DNA from: Peribacillus frigoritolerans
GTDB taxonomy: Bacteria; Bacillota; Bacilli; Bacillales; DSM-1321
Direction of reading: 5' to 3'
NCBI RefSeq assembly: GCF_040250305.1
Contig: NZ_CP158190.1
Span: 1,210,001 to 1,274,000 of the forward strand
Length of the DNA stretch: 64,000 nucleotides
Under the pieces are notes generated by a model that saw only the letters and a program-made list of their open reading frames with translations, was not told the DNA's origin and did no database searches. Both the position numbers and the translations under genes were made by a program. Shown here piece after piece: positions 7,853 through 16,662 of this stretch (position 1 is its first letter; every line of letters begins with the position of its first letter).

Positions 7853-8896
7853 GTGAATGTGGCCGTCTTTTTTCGCTGGTTTTGGAGGGGGATTCTCCTT
7901 TTAGTCATAGTTATCGTCATTCCCTATTCATGGGCTTTGATTTTAGCGTTGCTCACCGCCATTCTTTTGGATGGATTGGTCCGCATGATTGGTGAAACGG
8001 CAAAGCTGCATCGTTTTTGGGCAGTATTGATTTCATTTGTTTTATATGTAGGCGGGCTTATGAGCATCACTTATTTTTCCTTTTCGGTATTAATCAAGAA
8101 GGTCATTGTCTATTCGGAAGAATTTCCCGGTTTCATACGTGAAGTGTATTTGACGGCTATATTGCCAGTCATTAGGCAATGGGAAAGGTATTCCCAAACT
8201 TTACCGCCAAATCTCATTCAATCAATAGAACAAACGATGGAAAAGGGAGTCATGGCTCTGGAGGGGTTCACAGAGGGCTTTGTTCAGGATATGGTTCAAT
8301 TCGTTACACTCATTCCGGGATTTTTCATTGACTTTTTAATTTACTTAATCGCTTTATTCTTATTTAGTCTTGAATTGCCAAAGTTAAGAAAAAAGGCAGT
8401 CCTTTATTTGAAGACATCCACCTATCAAAAGATTTCGCTAGTTTATCAAGATTTAAGTATGGCAGCCGTAGGCTTCATCAAGGCACAAATCACGTTGAGT
8501 TTAATAACGTTCATCATGGCTTATGGAGGACTATGGTTGTTAAATGTGAAGTATACGATTCCATTGGCACTACTAATAGTAGTTGTGGACATTCTTCCTA
8601 TCTTGGGGACGGGATCTGTACTGGTTCCTTGGGCAGTAATCGTTTGGGCTCAAGGCAACCATCATCTAGGTATTGGCCTCATCATCCTTTTCCTGGTCAT
8701 TACCATCATAAGAAGGACAATCGAACCAAAAATCTATTCAGCAAATATGGGGTTGAGCCCATTGGCATCGTTGATCAGTCTTTACTTAGGGTTTAAGATG
8801 CTTGGCTTCATTGGGCTTTTCCTTGGACCTTCGATACTGATTGTTTATGATACGTTAAAGAGGGCAGGTGTCATCAAAACCAATTTCAAAATATGA
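7853..8896 (+). CDS. AI-2E-family membrane protein
   Basis: 347 residues from GTG 7853, with AAGGAGGG eight bases before it. About seven or eight membrane segments. The C-terminal part has the family pattern VVDILPILGTG, WAQGNHHLGIGL, RRTIEPKIYSANMGLSPL and GFIGLFLGPSILIV, matching PF01594. Bacillus has several paralogues (YtvI, YueF and others). Members are variously described as AI-2 exporters or as sodium/proton antiporters, so the substrate is open. It is apparently monocistronic. Confidence 0.88.
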   Translation: MNVAVFFRWFWRGILLLVIVIVIPYSWALILALLTAILLDGLVRMIGETAKLHRFWAVLISFVLYVGGLMSITYFSFSVLIKKVIVYSEEFPGFIREVYLTAILPVIRQWERYSQTLPPNLIQSIEQTMEKGVMALEGFTEGFVQDMVQFVTLIPGFFIDFLIYLIALFLFSLELPKLRKKAVLYLKTSTYQKISLVYQDLSMAAVGFIKAQITLSLITFIMAYGGLWLLNVKYTIPLALLIVVVDILPILGTGSVLVPWAVIVWAQGNHHLGIGLIILFLVITIIRRTIEPKIYSANMGLSPLASLISLYLGFKMLGFIGLFLGPSILIVYDTLKRAGVIKTNFKI

Positions 8897-8903
8897 AAGA
8901 TTA

Positions 8904-9053
8904 TTAGATGTTTTTTGCCTGATTTCTTAAATTTGACATATCTTTTACCGCTTTACCTTGACCGTTGCAATGATTGCAGTCCCGGGAAAAAAATTGCAGA
9001 TAACGGGTTTTCCCTTTCCCTTTGCAGTGCTGGCAAATGGTTATGAGTTTCAT
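8904..9053 (-). CDS. Small double-CxxC zinc-knuckle protein (YuiA-like)
   Basis: 49 residues from ATG 9053, with GGAGTGAGG just upstream. Two DnaJ-type motifs are visible: CQHCKGKGK at about residues 7-15 and CNHCNGQGK at about 26-34. They should bind one zinc ion. The size and motifs resemble Bacillus YuiA-type proteins of unknown role. It is convergent with the AI-2E-family gene, with the two stops 7 bp apart. Confidence 0.75.
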   Translation of the reverse strand: MKLITICQHCKGKGKTRYLQFFSRDCNHCNGQGKAVKDMSNLRNQAKNI

Positions 9054-9194
9054 GATTCCTCACTCCTTCAAAAAGTATCGCTTTTTTAACAGTATGAAAC
9101 AATTAAGGTAGAACTATACTTCATGTAATCATTCAATGTTAAAAGCAGCAGGTTTTATATAATATGTATTGATTTTATTTCATGTACCAGTAAA

Positions 9195-9240
9195 AAAAAT
9201 AACCCCCGATCCTATTGTCTTTTAGGAATGGGGGTTATTA
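9195..9240 (-). terminator. Terminator of the first CNNM gene
   Basis: AATAACCCCC (9199-9208) pairs with GGGGGTTATT (9230-9239); T-rich sequence follows on the minus strand. Confidence 0.85.
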
Positions 9241-10593
9241 TCATGAAACGATTTCGGTTTGTGATATGATCGGGAATTCTTTTACTTCGCTTACGACTTT
9301 TACTTGTTTATATATTTCAATATAACGAATATGGTGATCTTCCATTTCCTTTATCCTAAAGTTATAAGGACCGTAAGTCAGGATATCACCTTGTTTGGCC
9401 TCGTAATTCTCGGTAAGGATCCATCCGCCCATCGTATCAATATCTTCATCATTGATATCCAATCCAAGTAAGTCATTCACTTCACTGACTAATACCTTGG
9501 CATCGATGATGTAGTGATCTTCTTTTAATTTACGGACATCCGGCACTTCATCCAGGTCGAACTCATCGCGGATATCGCCAACGATTTCTTCAAGAATATC
9601 TTCAACGGTCACCAAGCCTGACGTACCGCCGTATTCGTCCATGAGGATAGCCATGTGGATCCGTTCCTTTTGCATTTTTAAAAGTAAATCGTGAATGGGG
9701 ATACTGTCAATGACACGGATGATCGGACGAACATATCGATCGATCGTTGACGCTGCCTGATTGTTCTTGTCTATCATTTCAGTGAATAGCTCTTTGATAT
9801 TGACCATTCCGATAACATGATCCTTATCACCGTCAATGACAGGATATCGTGTAAAGTTCTCTTCCGCCATAACGGTAAAAAACTGCTGGATCGTATCATC
9901 CTTGGATACCGTTGCAATTTCTGTACGTGGAACCATGATTTCTTTTGCGATCCGATCATCGAATTCAAAAATTTTATTCACATATTTAAACTCTGATTGG
10001 TTAATTTCGCCACTTTTGTAGCTTTCGGAAACAATGATACGCAGCTCTTCTTCTGTATGAGCCAAATCATGTTCGGAAACTGCTTTTAATCCTAGCATTC
10101 TTGTAAGCGTCCTTGCAGAGCCGTTCAGTACCCAGATGAATGGATACATGATTTTGTTAAAACCAATTAAAGGTTTGGAAACCAATAAGGTTACTTGCTC
10201 CGCTTTTTGAATCGCCAATGTTTTTGGTGCCAATTCCCCAACAACCACGTGCATGAAGGTAATGAAAGAAAAGGCAATTGCAACCGAAAGTGCATGTGAA
10301 GCTGAATTTGGAAGATTCAATTGATTCAAGAGTGGGTGCAAAATCTTTTCAACTGTCGGTTCCCCAAGCACCCCAAGCCCTAGAGCTGTAACGGTAATTC
10401 CGAGCTGGCATGTTGAGAGGTATTCATCCAGGTTGGATATGACTTTCTTTGCTGAAATAGCATTCGGCGTTCCTTCTTCAATTAATTGATCGACCCTCGT
10501 GCTTCTCACTTTAACAATCGCAAACTCCGTAGCTACAAAAAATGCTGTTAAAGCAATTAAAATGGCAATAAGAACCAAGTTTATTATGTCCAA
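9241..10593 (-). CDS. CNNM/CorC-type membrane protein with CBS pair (magnesium efflux type)
   Basis: 450 residues from TTG 10593. The N-terminal CNNM (DUF21) domain has about four membrane segments (residues 1-180; [34 protein letters not shown]). A CBS pair (about 200-340; [35 protein letters not shown]) and a CorC_HlyC domain follow. Relatives include B. subtilis MpfA (YhdP), needed for magnesium efflux. A local GGGAG lies before the TTG, but a stronger GGAGGTG lies beyond a hairpin (10599-10631). A close paralogue is at 13691. Confidence 0.88.
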   Translation of the reverse strand: MDIINLVLIAILIALTAFFVATEFAIVKVRSTRVDQLIEEGTPNAISAKKVISNLDEYLSTCQLGITVTALGLGVLGEPTVEKILHPLLNQLNLPNSASHALSVAIAFSFITFMHVVVGELAPKTLAIQKAEQVTLLVSKPLIGFNKIMYPFIWVLNGSARTLTRMLGLKAVSEHDLAHTEEELRIIVSESYKSGEINQSEFKYVNKIFEFDDRIAKEIMVPRTEIATVSKDDTIQQFFTVMAEENFTRYPVIDGDKDHVIGMVNIKELFTEMIDKNNQAASTIDRYVRPIIRVIDSIPIHDLLLKMQKERIHMAILMDEYGGTSGLVTVEDILEEIVGDIRDEFDLDEVPDVRKLKEDHYIIDAKVLVSEVNDLLGLDINDEDIDTMGGWILTENYEAKQGDILTYGPYNFRIKEMEDHHIRYIEIYKQVKVVSEVKEFPIISQTEIVS

Positions 10594-10953
10594 ATAGTCT
10601 CCCTTAACTCGCCTTCGAGACGAATAAGGAGTACACCTCCTACATTTTTAAAATATACAAGTATATTTTTTTTGCCGTGCTGAATATTTTTGGGATTACT
10701 TCAAAATGGCTGTGGTAATAGATGTGCAGCCGCTTGAACTCCCATTTCTTTTTGTGATGAAGAGAATAATAGTATATGCCGATTAGCGATGCGTAGACGG
10801 GAAATAGAAGAATTTCTGTCTGAAGGAGTGCAGCCATTTTCCAAAAGGATGCACATATCCGTTACGCAAAGCAGCGTTCGTCCGTCAAAACGAACATTCT
10901 TTAATGCCCCATCAAATCACCTCAATCTAATTAATTTAAATACTTTTATTATA
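10594..10953 (-). promoter_or_regulatory. Strong sigma-A promoter and long structured leader of the CNNM gene
   Basis: Minus strand: TTGACT (10971-10976), a 17-bp spacer, then TATAAT (10948-10953). The leader is about 345 nt long. It contains hairpins (GTTCGT/ACGAAC near 10880-10900), GAGGTGATTTG before a three-codon frame near 10920, and an SD-like GGAGGTG (10634-10640) followed by a hairpin up to the TTG start. A 65-codon membrane-like frame (10640-10837) lies inside without a good ribosome site. I do not recognise a known riboswitch. Confidence 0.55.
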
Positions 10954-11208
10954 GAAAGAGTTAATCATTCAGTCAAACAGCTTACGGCACCTTAAATCCG
11001 GTAAATTGCATGAAAAGGATTAGTTTGAGCTAATAATTAGCTGTTTTTGACTGTTTTCTCTACTTTATTGTAACATATTATAGAATATTCAGAAAACTGA
11101 GGGCCGTTTCCTAAAAAATTGGTCAATTTCATTATTTTTTGGATGGTACAAACATATTCTATAGAAACCAAGACAAGTTTTCATTGAAGATTAAAGGGGG
11201 TGGCGGCC
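10954..11208. other. Divergent upstream region
   Basis: Holds the -35 of the CNNM promoter and the presumed promoter of the YitT-like gene. No coding sequence or RNA structure was recognised. Confidence 0.4.
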
Positions 11209-11781
11209 ATGAAAATCATGGAAAGGATGGCAGCAATCATTGCCGGCAGCATGCTAGTAGGAGTGGGAATCAATTTTTTTCTGATACCTTATCATTTATT
11301 GGATGGCGGCATGATAGGGATTGGGCTGATTTTTCATTACTATATAGGACTTCCGACTGGGCTGGGTGTGATTTTGAGCAGCATTCCATTATATATATAT
11401 GCTTGGTATTTTGAAAAAAAATTATTCCTGAACAGCTTGCATGGCTTGCTTTTTTCCTCTTTATGCATCGACATTTTTTCTGACGCTGTCACAGGATGGA
11501 ACCTTCCCATTTATGTAAGTGCGATAATCGGGGGAGGGTTGATTGGACTTGGAATCGGCTTGATGCTTCGGTATGGGACCTCTACAGGCGGAACTGATAT
11601 GCTGGCACAGATCCTTTCCAGGAAAAGTGGACTCAATGTAGGGCTGCTGATTTTTTTCATTGATGGATGCGTATTGCTTTGCGGATTGAGCGTTGTCGGG
11701 ACTTCAATCTTTTTATATTCATTTTTAACGATCATCGCGGTAGCCATGCTGACTTCAGTCACCGTGATGCGAACCATTTAG
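11209..11781 (+). CDS. YitT-family membrane protein lacking the DUF2179 domain
   Basis: 190 residues from ATG 11209, with AAAGGGGG seven or eight bases upstream. Five or six hydrophobic segments. The family pattern is clear: GSMLVGVGINFFLIPYHL, DGGMIGIGL, YGTSTGGTDMLAQIL. Full YitT proteins have about 280 residues and a C-terminal cytosolic DUF2179 domain; this one stops after the membrane part (TSVTVMRTI). Short members like this exist as a separate subfamily, so I do not call it broken. Function unknown. Confidence 0.85.
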   Translation: MKIMERMAAIIAGSMLVGVGINFFLIPYHLLDGGMIGIGLIFHYYIGLPTGLGVILSSIPLYIYAWYFEKKLFLNSLHGLLFSSLCIDIFSDAVTGWNLPIYVSAIIGGGLIGLGIGLMLRYGTSTGGTDMLAQILSRKSGLNVGLLIFFIDGCVLLCGLSVVGTSIFLYSFLTIIAVAMLTSVTVMRTI

Positions 11782-11875
11782 TGTTGAATTATGTATAAAA
11801 ATCCTAAAAATGGAAAGGATGGGCAATATGAAAAGGACAGATTTTTAGTCTAATAAATAGTAAAGGGAAGTTCAT

Positions 11876-12589
11876 ATGAAAAAACTCTATATGTGTACTG
11901 CATTGTTAGTTATGCTGGCTGGGTGTCAAGAGGCTGAAATGCCAGAGGATAAAGAAGTGAACAGTGCTGTTCCAGAATCGATGGATGCATCAATTGTCAT
12001 AAAAGGGAAAGTGGAGCCTGGAAAAGAAGTCATTCTTGAAACGACAGTGAAACAGGGAAGCCAATTGGTGAATGAAGCTGATGAGGTACTGTTTGAAGTG
12101 AGAAAGTCCGGACAGGATAAACGGGAAATGCTTGAAGCGAAGAATACTGGAAGTGGCGTGTATCAAGTGATGCATACTTTTGAAGAACAAGGCAAATATA
12201 TTGTAGTCTCCCATGTAACGGCCAAAGGCCTTCATGTAATGCCTGAAAAAGAAGTTGTCGTTCCTGAACATGAAAGTGAAGGTGCATCGGTTCATCCTAG
12301 TACGGATGTATCCATCGAGTTTCAAAGTAACCCTGTAAAGGCAGGAAACAGTTCGAACTTTGAAGCGACCGTTGAATTGAATGGGAAACCACTGACAAAG
12401 GCAGATGTGAATTTCGAGGTCTGGAAGGAAGGCAGCGAAGAGAGTCATTTCACCAAAGCTGAAGAAGATGGGAATGGAACATATCTAAATAAGGTATCTT
12501 TCGAAGAATCGGGAACCTATAAGGTGCAGGTACATGTTGAAAAAGACGAAGTGCACGAACACCAACTGCAAACGATTCAAGTCAATTGA
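11876..12589 (+). CDS. Lipoprotein with two YtkA/FixH-like domains
   Basis: 237 residues. The signal peptide ends at lipobox LAGC (Cys17), so it is membrane-anchored outside the cell. Two repeats of an immunoglobulin-like YtkA domain follow (about 38-125 and 140-235). Each has a pattern of the form P(V/E)xAGxxxxxEATVxxNGxxLxxADVxFEVW and ends in a YKVxVHV-type strand, with several His and Met residues that could bind metal. Family knowledge: YtkA/FixH domains occur near copper and respiratory proteins, but the role here is unknown. Separate unit after the YitT-like gene. Confidence 0.78.
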   Translation: MKKLYMCTALLVMLAGCQEAEMPEDKEVNSAVPESMDASIVIKGKVEPGKEVILETTVKQGSQLVNEADEVLFEVRKSGQDKREMLEAKNTGSGVYQVMHTFEEQGKYIVVSHVTAKGLHVMPEKEVVVPEHESEGASVHPSTDVSIEFQSNPVKAGNSSNFEATVELNGKPLTKADVNFEVWKEGSEESHFTKAEEDGNGTYLNKVSFEESGTYKVQVHVEKDEVHEHQLQTIQVN

Positions 12590-12680
12590 TTGTTTTTTGG
12601 ATGAATCGTTTAAACAGGTTTCATCTCTTCGTTAAATGGGAAGTTAAAGGATAACGGTACAGCAGAAAGGGAGGGTAAGC

Positions 12681-12845
12681 ATGAATAATCAAAAAATCAA
12701 CAAGTATAAAAATCTCGGGATTCATATTGAAAAAACGAAATCACGCCAAGAGATTTTCACTAATGTTTCACAAAATGATTCATCCTTACTCACCACAGCT
12801 GTTTTTTCTCAATTTTCCCAAAAACGGGAGCTAAAAGAATATTGA
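12681..12845 (+). CDS. Small hypothetical protein (54 residues)
   Basis: ATG 12681 lies after GGGAGGG at ideal spacing and the frame ends 8 bp before a terminator, which together support a real gene. It is polar, with Lys- and Gln-rich ends (MNNQKINKYKNLGIHIEKTK at the start, FSQFSQKRELKEY at the end). It has no cysteine pair and no membrane segment. I do not recognise a family. It lies between the FixH-like lipoprotein and DedA genes. Confidence 0.6.
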   Translation: MNNQKINKYKNLGIHIEKTKSRQEIFTNVSQNDSSLLTTAVFSQFSQKRELKEY

Positions 12846-12852
12846 TGCAATG

Positions 12853-12890
12853 AGACCGGATTACAAATCAGCTGGTCTTTTTTTGTGCAT
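12853..12890 (+). terminator. Terminator after the 54-residue gene
   Basis: GACC-GGATT pairs with AATC-GGTC (small interior mismatch) and is followed by seven T. Confidence 0.8.
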
Positions 12891-13004
12891 TCTAAATGTG
12901 TTGCATTGTGAAGCTGGATATGAAAAATCGAATAGAACCTTATGAGCTGAAATAGGATAGAAGGACAAACAATTTGAAATTAGCGGTAAGGGGAGTCCGA
13001 TAGC

Positions 13005-13637
13005 ATGATATCACAGCTTATTATGACGATATTGAATTGGTTTGCGGAAATGGGGTATATGGGGATTTTATTGGGGCTGATGGTTGAAATCATCCCGAGT
13101 GAGCTTGTTCTCGGATACGGTGGTTATGTGGTCGGCCTTGGGAAAATGAATTTTTGGGGAGCTGTTCTTGCAGGAGTGGCAGGCGGGACGATGGCACAGC
13201 TATTTCTCTATTGGGCTGGTTATTATGGAGGACGGCCCTTTCTCTTGAAGTATGGAAAATATATTTTAATTAAAGAAAATCATATTGTACATGCTGAAGA
13301 GTGGTTTCAAAGGTATGGTGTAGGCGTGATTTTTACGGCTCGATTCATTCCAGTGGTTCGCCATGCAATTTCCATCCCTGCTGGAATTGCAAGGATGTCC
13401 GTATGGAAGTTTATATTTTATACGGTTGCGGCTGTCATACCTTGGACCATCTTGTTTCTGACCTTAGGGCGGATCCTCGGCGAGAATTGGCAGCAAATCC
13501 GGGAAATAACGGAACCTTATCTCATTCCGGCTGCTGGTTTTTCCTTTATCATTATCATGCTGTATATTTTATGGAAAAAAAAGAGTACACCTCCAATCGT
13601 AACGGTCAAAAAAATGGGGCGGTTTCCCGATAAATGA
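13005..13637 (+). CDS. DedA-family membrane protein
   Basis: 210 residues. ATG 13005 follows GGGGAG. Typical SNARE-associated/DedA features: MGYMGILLGLMVEIIPSE near the N terminus with the conserved Glu and Pro, GGTMAQLFLYWAGYYGGRP, and the FTARFIPVVRHAISIPAG signature. The C terminus is a membrane helix plus a basic tail. Family role: flippases for phospholipid or undecaprenyl phosphate (B. subtilis UptA and PetA are members); which lipid this copy moves cannot be told. Single gene ending at a bidirectional terminator. Confidence 0.92.
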   Translation: MISQLIMTILNWFAEMGYMGILLGLMVEIIPSELVLGYGGYVVGLGKMNFWGAVLAGVAGGTMAQLFLYWAGYYGGRPFLLKYGKYILIKENHIVHAEEWFQRYGVGVIFTARFIPVVRHAISIPAGIARMSVWKFIFYTVAAVIPWTILFLTLGRILGENWQQIREITEPYLIPAAGFSFIIIMLYILWKKKSTPPIVTVKKMGRFPDK

Positions 13638-13644
13638 ACAATCG

Positions 13645-13686
13645 AAAAAACAGCCACGTAAAAGGTGATTTACGTGGCTGTTTTTA
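13645..13686. terminator. Bidirectional terminator
   Basis: CAGCCACGTAAA pairs with TTTACGTGGCTG, flanked by A6 and T5. Serves dedA on the plus strand and the CNNM gene on the minus strand. Confidence 0.92.
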
Positions 13687-13690
13687 ATCA

Positions 13691-15022
13691 TTATCCTTGG
13701 GTAAGGTCTTCCTCCAGAGGAAGCTGTACGACCTTTTTTGTCACCTCGATAGAACGAATGGCGTGATCTTCCATTTCAATCACTTTAAAGCAGAAGCCGT
13801 CTTTTTCCATGATGTCCCCTACCTTCACATCATAATTTTCAGTAAGGACCCATCCGCCTATCGTATCGACATCATCTTCTTCTAAGTGAATGCCAAGTAA
13901 ATCATTCACTTCCTTTACAAGAAGTTTAGAATCTAAAATATAATGTCCATCTTTAATTTTCCTGATCGAGGCAACTTCATCGATATCGAATTCATCACGA
14001 ATTTCGCCAACGATTTCCTCGAGGATATCCTCGACTGTGACAAGTCCGGAAGTTCCACCGTATTCATCCATCAAAATAGCCATATGAATGCGTTCTTTTT
14101 GCATTTTTAACAGCAAATCGTGAATCGGGATATTTTCCATTACCCGAATGATCGGACGAGCGTAATTTTCTATTGCTTTGATATGGATTTCCCGATTCTT
14201 TATAAGATCCGAGAAAACTTCCTTTAAGTTCACTAAGCCGATGACATGGTCTTTATCACCTTCGACAACAGGATATCGAGTGTATTTTTCCAATTTGGCG
14301 ACATCGACGAATTCCTGTACCGTATCATCTTTGGATATGGTCATGATTTCCGTCCTTGGAACCATGATTTCTTTGGCAACACGATCATCGAATTCAAAGA
14401 TGTTGTTTACATATTTGAATTCCGACTGGTTAATCTCTCCGCTTTTATAGCTATCTGATAGGATGAAACGCAATTCTTCTTCCGTATGGGCTATTTCGCT
14501 TTCGGATGCTGGCTTGAAGCCAAATAAGCCGACAACTAATCGGGAAGAATGATTCAAGGCCCATATGAATGGAAAGGCTATCTTATGGAAAAATATCAGC
14601 GGGCTGGCAATTGCCAAGGCCACTTGCTCAGCCTTTTGGATGGCAACCGTCTTTGGAGCCAATTCACCTACAACCACGTTCAGGAACGTAATCAGGGAAA
14701 ATGAAATGACGAATGTCAGAATGTTTGTGACTTCTTGAGGGATATTCAAGGCATTGAATAATGGCCCAACCAATTTGAGGACGGTCGGTTGTCCTAGCCA
14801 ACCCAATCCAAGGGCAGTAACGGTAATACCAAGCTGTGTCGCGGATAGGTACTCATCAAGATCGGATGTAACCTTCTTAGCCGCAATGGCTTTTTTATTT
14901 CCCTCTTCAATCAATTGATCGATCCTGGAGCTGCGGACCCTTATGATCGAAAATTCAGAAGCTACAAAAAAGGCCGTTAAAGCGATTAAAATAATGACGA
15001 ATAAAAAACTTAATATGTCCAA
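13691..15022 (-). CDS. CNNM/CorC-type membrane protein with CBS pair, second copy
   Basis: 443 residues, about two-thirds identical by eye to the protein at 9241: [65 protein letters not shown]. Same CNNM, CBS pair and CorC_HlyC order. The frame begins at TTG 15022, immediately after a TAA. No ribosome site lies directly before it; GGGAGGTG (15071-15078) is beyond a long hairpin. Probably divalent-cation (Mg, perhaps Mn or Co) efflux or tolerance, as for MpfA. The two copies are separated by YitT, FixH-like and DedA genes, so this is not a simple tandem pair. Confidence 0.88.
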   Translation of the reverse strand: MDILSFLFVIILIALTAFFVASEFSIIRVRSSRIDQLIEEGNKKAIAAKKVTSDLDEYLSATQLGITVTALGLGWLGQPTVLKLVGPLFNALNIPQEVTNILTFVISFSLITFLNVVVGELAPKTVAIQKAEQVALAIASPLIFFHKIAFPFIWALNHSSRLVVGLFGFKPASESEIAHTEEELRFILSDSYKSGEINQSEFKYVNNIFEFDDRVAKEIMVPRTEIMTISKDDTVQEFVDVAKLEKYTRYPVVEGDKDHVIGLVNLKEVFSDLIKNREIHIKAIENYARPIIRVMENIPIHDLLLKMQKERIHMAILMDEYGGTSGLVTVEDILEEIVGEIRDEFDIDEVASIRKIKDGHYILDSKLLVKEVNDLLGIHLEEDDVDTIGGWVLTENYDVKVGDIMEKDGFCFKVIEMEDHAIRSIEVTKKVVQLPLEEDLTQG

Positions 15023-15253
15023 TTAGTGTGGGACTTAATTGAATCGCCAAAACGATTTAATTATCCCAGTCACCTCCCAAAACCAATAATGAATGAAATG
15101 ATATTTAGTGTATAAAATGTTAGATGAAAAATAAGTCTTGTCTATCTTGTATGAAAATTATGCTAGTTTATATTTTCAATCTATAGGATCATTCACCTCG
15201 ATTAGTAGTGGAACCTACCTATTAGTATAAGTAACTGGACGTCAATCAGTCAA
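15023..15253 (-). promoter_or_regulatory. Promoter and structured leader of the second CNNM gene
   Basis: Minus strand: TTGACT (15248-15253), 18 bp, TATACT (15224-15229). The leader is about 200 nt. Near the start codon a long hairpin (15029-15068: TGGGA/TCCCA, AATT/AATT, AATCG/CGATT) lies between GGGAGGTG and the TTG. Confidence 0.55.
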
Positions 15254-15296
15254 AAATTTCACACTAAAAACCTAAGTAAAAAAGGTTATTTATCCA

Positions 15297-16406
15297 TTAT
15301 TTAGTTTTCAATTGTATGGAAAAGGTCGTTAGGAAATCGGTAGAGTGGCAGGTTAAGGTTCCTTGATGCTTTAAAACGATTTCTTTACAGACGAATAATC
15401 CCAATCCCGTTCCCCTTTTTTTGGTGGTGATGAATGGTTCAAAAATATTCGGCAAAACGTCGTCAGGTATCTTCGGCCCGTTGTTCGATATATTTAAAGT
15501 AAGAATGCCGGGTGGTGATTCAGAGCCTGAAATGTAAATGGATGGGGAAGGCATCCCTGCAACCACATCAAGAGCGTTTAAAATAATATTAAGTAAAACT
15601 TGACGGAATTCTTCTTTAGAACCGGAAATTACGGCATCCTCGGCAATATTACATGTAATGGAGGCATTTACTTCCAAGATGCTCGGATATAAAAATTCGA
15701 TTACCTCATTCACAAGCTGAGCAATGGAAAATAGATCAGGTGGTGATGCTGAAGTTTCCTTTTTGGAAATATTAAGGAATTGTGTGATCCGGTAATTGAG
15801 CTGATCCAATTCCTTTGAAATGATATCAAGGTATTTTATCTCAGGCTGTTCTGCCTGTAACAATTGTATGAATCCCATGATGGAAGTCAGTGGATTTCTG
15901 AATTCATGGACAAAGCTTGAGGTCATTTGGCCAAGTAGCGTCAAACGGTCTTTATGGTTTGGGCTTATGAATTGATAGCGTTCTTCAAGTTCGATCGTTT
16001 TCAATTCGGTATAATGGGATAATGCAAAATGAATGAGTTTATCGAAGTAAACGTTTATTTGCTTAATTAGAACCGATATTTCTTCTTTGGGTGCTTCGGA
16101 ATTCAATACGTGCTCAATGATAGTGGATCTCCCGATGGTTGCAGTGGAAAAGAAATTTTCCATATCCAATTGCTTATTAACTCGATCAGACGCAATTTTT
16201 TCCCCTACGACCTTCAGTACATCACCAATTTCAGTATCCGATTTTCCAAGCTGATCCATTAGCAGATTAAAAATATTTTCCACTTCTCCTTTAAAATACC
16301 CCAGATATCCGTCCGGTAAATGCAGCAACTCATCTTTCCATTTGGAAATGATGCTGGTTTTTTGAGAAGATAAAAAGTGAATGGTCATTTCTCGATTAGA
16401 TACCAT
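15297..16406 (-). CDS. Orphan sensor histidine kinase (phosphorelay type)
   Basis: 369 residues from ATG 16406, preceded by GGAGGGCAAA. The N-terminal about 150 residues are a helical sensor of unknown ligand without membrane segments, so the kinase is likely cytosolic. The transmitter follows: H-box SSFVHEFRNPLTSIMGF, N-box NIILNALD, G boxes ISNNGPKIPDD and GTGLGLFVCKEI. No response regulator is nearby. The arrangement resembles the sporulation phosphorelay kinases of Bacillus (KinA-E), which also lack cognate regulators. Acting on Spo0F is an inference only. Confidence 0.85.
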   Translation of the reverse strand: MVSNREMTIHFLSSQKTSIISKWKDELLHLPDGYLGYFKGEVENIFNLLMDQLGKSDTEIGDVLKVVGEKIASDRVNKQLDMENFFSTATIGRSTIIEHVLNSEAPKEEISVLIKQINVYFDKLIHFALSHYTELKTIELEERYQFISPNHKDRLTLLGQMTSSFVHEFRNPLTSIMGFIQLLQAEQPEIKYLDIISKELDQLNYRITQFLNISKKETSASPPDLFSIAQLVNEVIEFLYPSILEVNASITCNIAEDAVISGSKEEFRQVLLNIILNALDVVAGMPSPSIYISGSESPPGILTLNISNNGPKIPDDVLPNIFEPFITTKKRGTGLGLFVCKEIVLKHQGTLTCHSTDFLTTFSIQLKTK

Positions 16407-16619
16407 TTTGCCCTCCATACTGTAGGAAAATGAATTTACTTTTGACCCAGAAAGTGCTTTATTAGAATAAAATTACAAAATATCAAAATAATTACATGAT
16501 GTTTTCATGATAACAGATTACTGTTCTTTTAACATGTGTCAATTGGATAAATATTCGGCAATCAATCAATAAATACCTTTTTTTGACACAGTTTTATTAC
16601 AGTAATTACAGGAATTAAT

Positions 16620-16662
16620 AACAAAAAAAGGTATCCGTAAAGTTAATGACGGTTACCTTTTT
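16620..16662 (-). terminator. Terminator of the CDF gene
   Basis: AAAAAGGTA-CCGT pairs with ACGG-TACCTTTTTTT on the minus strand. The stem overlaps the last codons and stop of the gene. Confidence 0.8.

Noticed and set aside
10640..10837. 65-codon membrane-like minus-strand frame in the CNNM leader
   Set aside because: No convincing ribosome site, and it sits inside a leader; possible but not supported enough to call.
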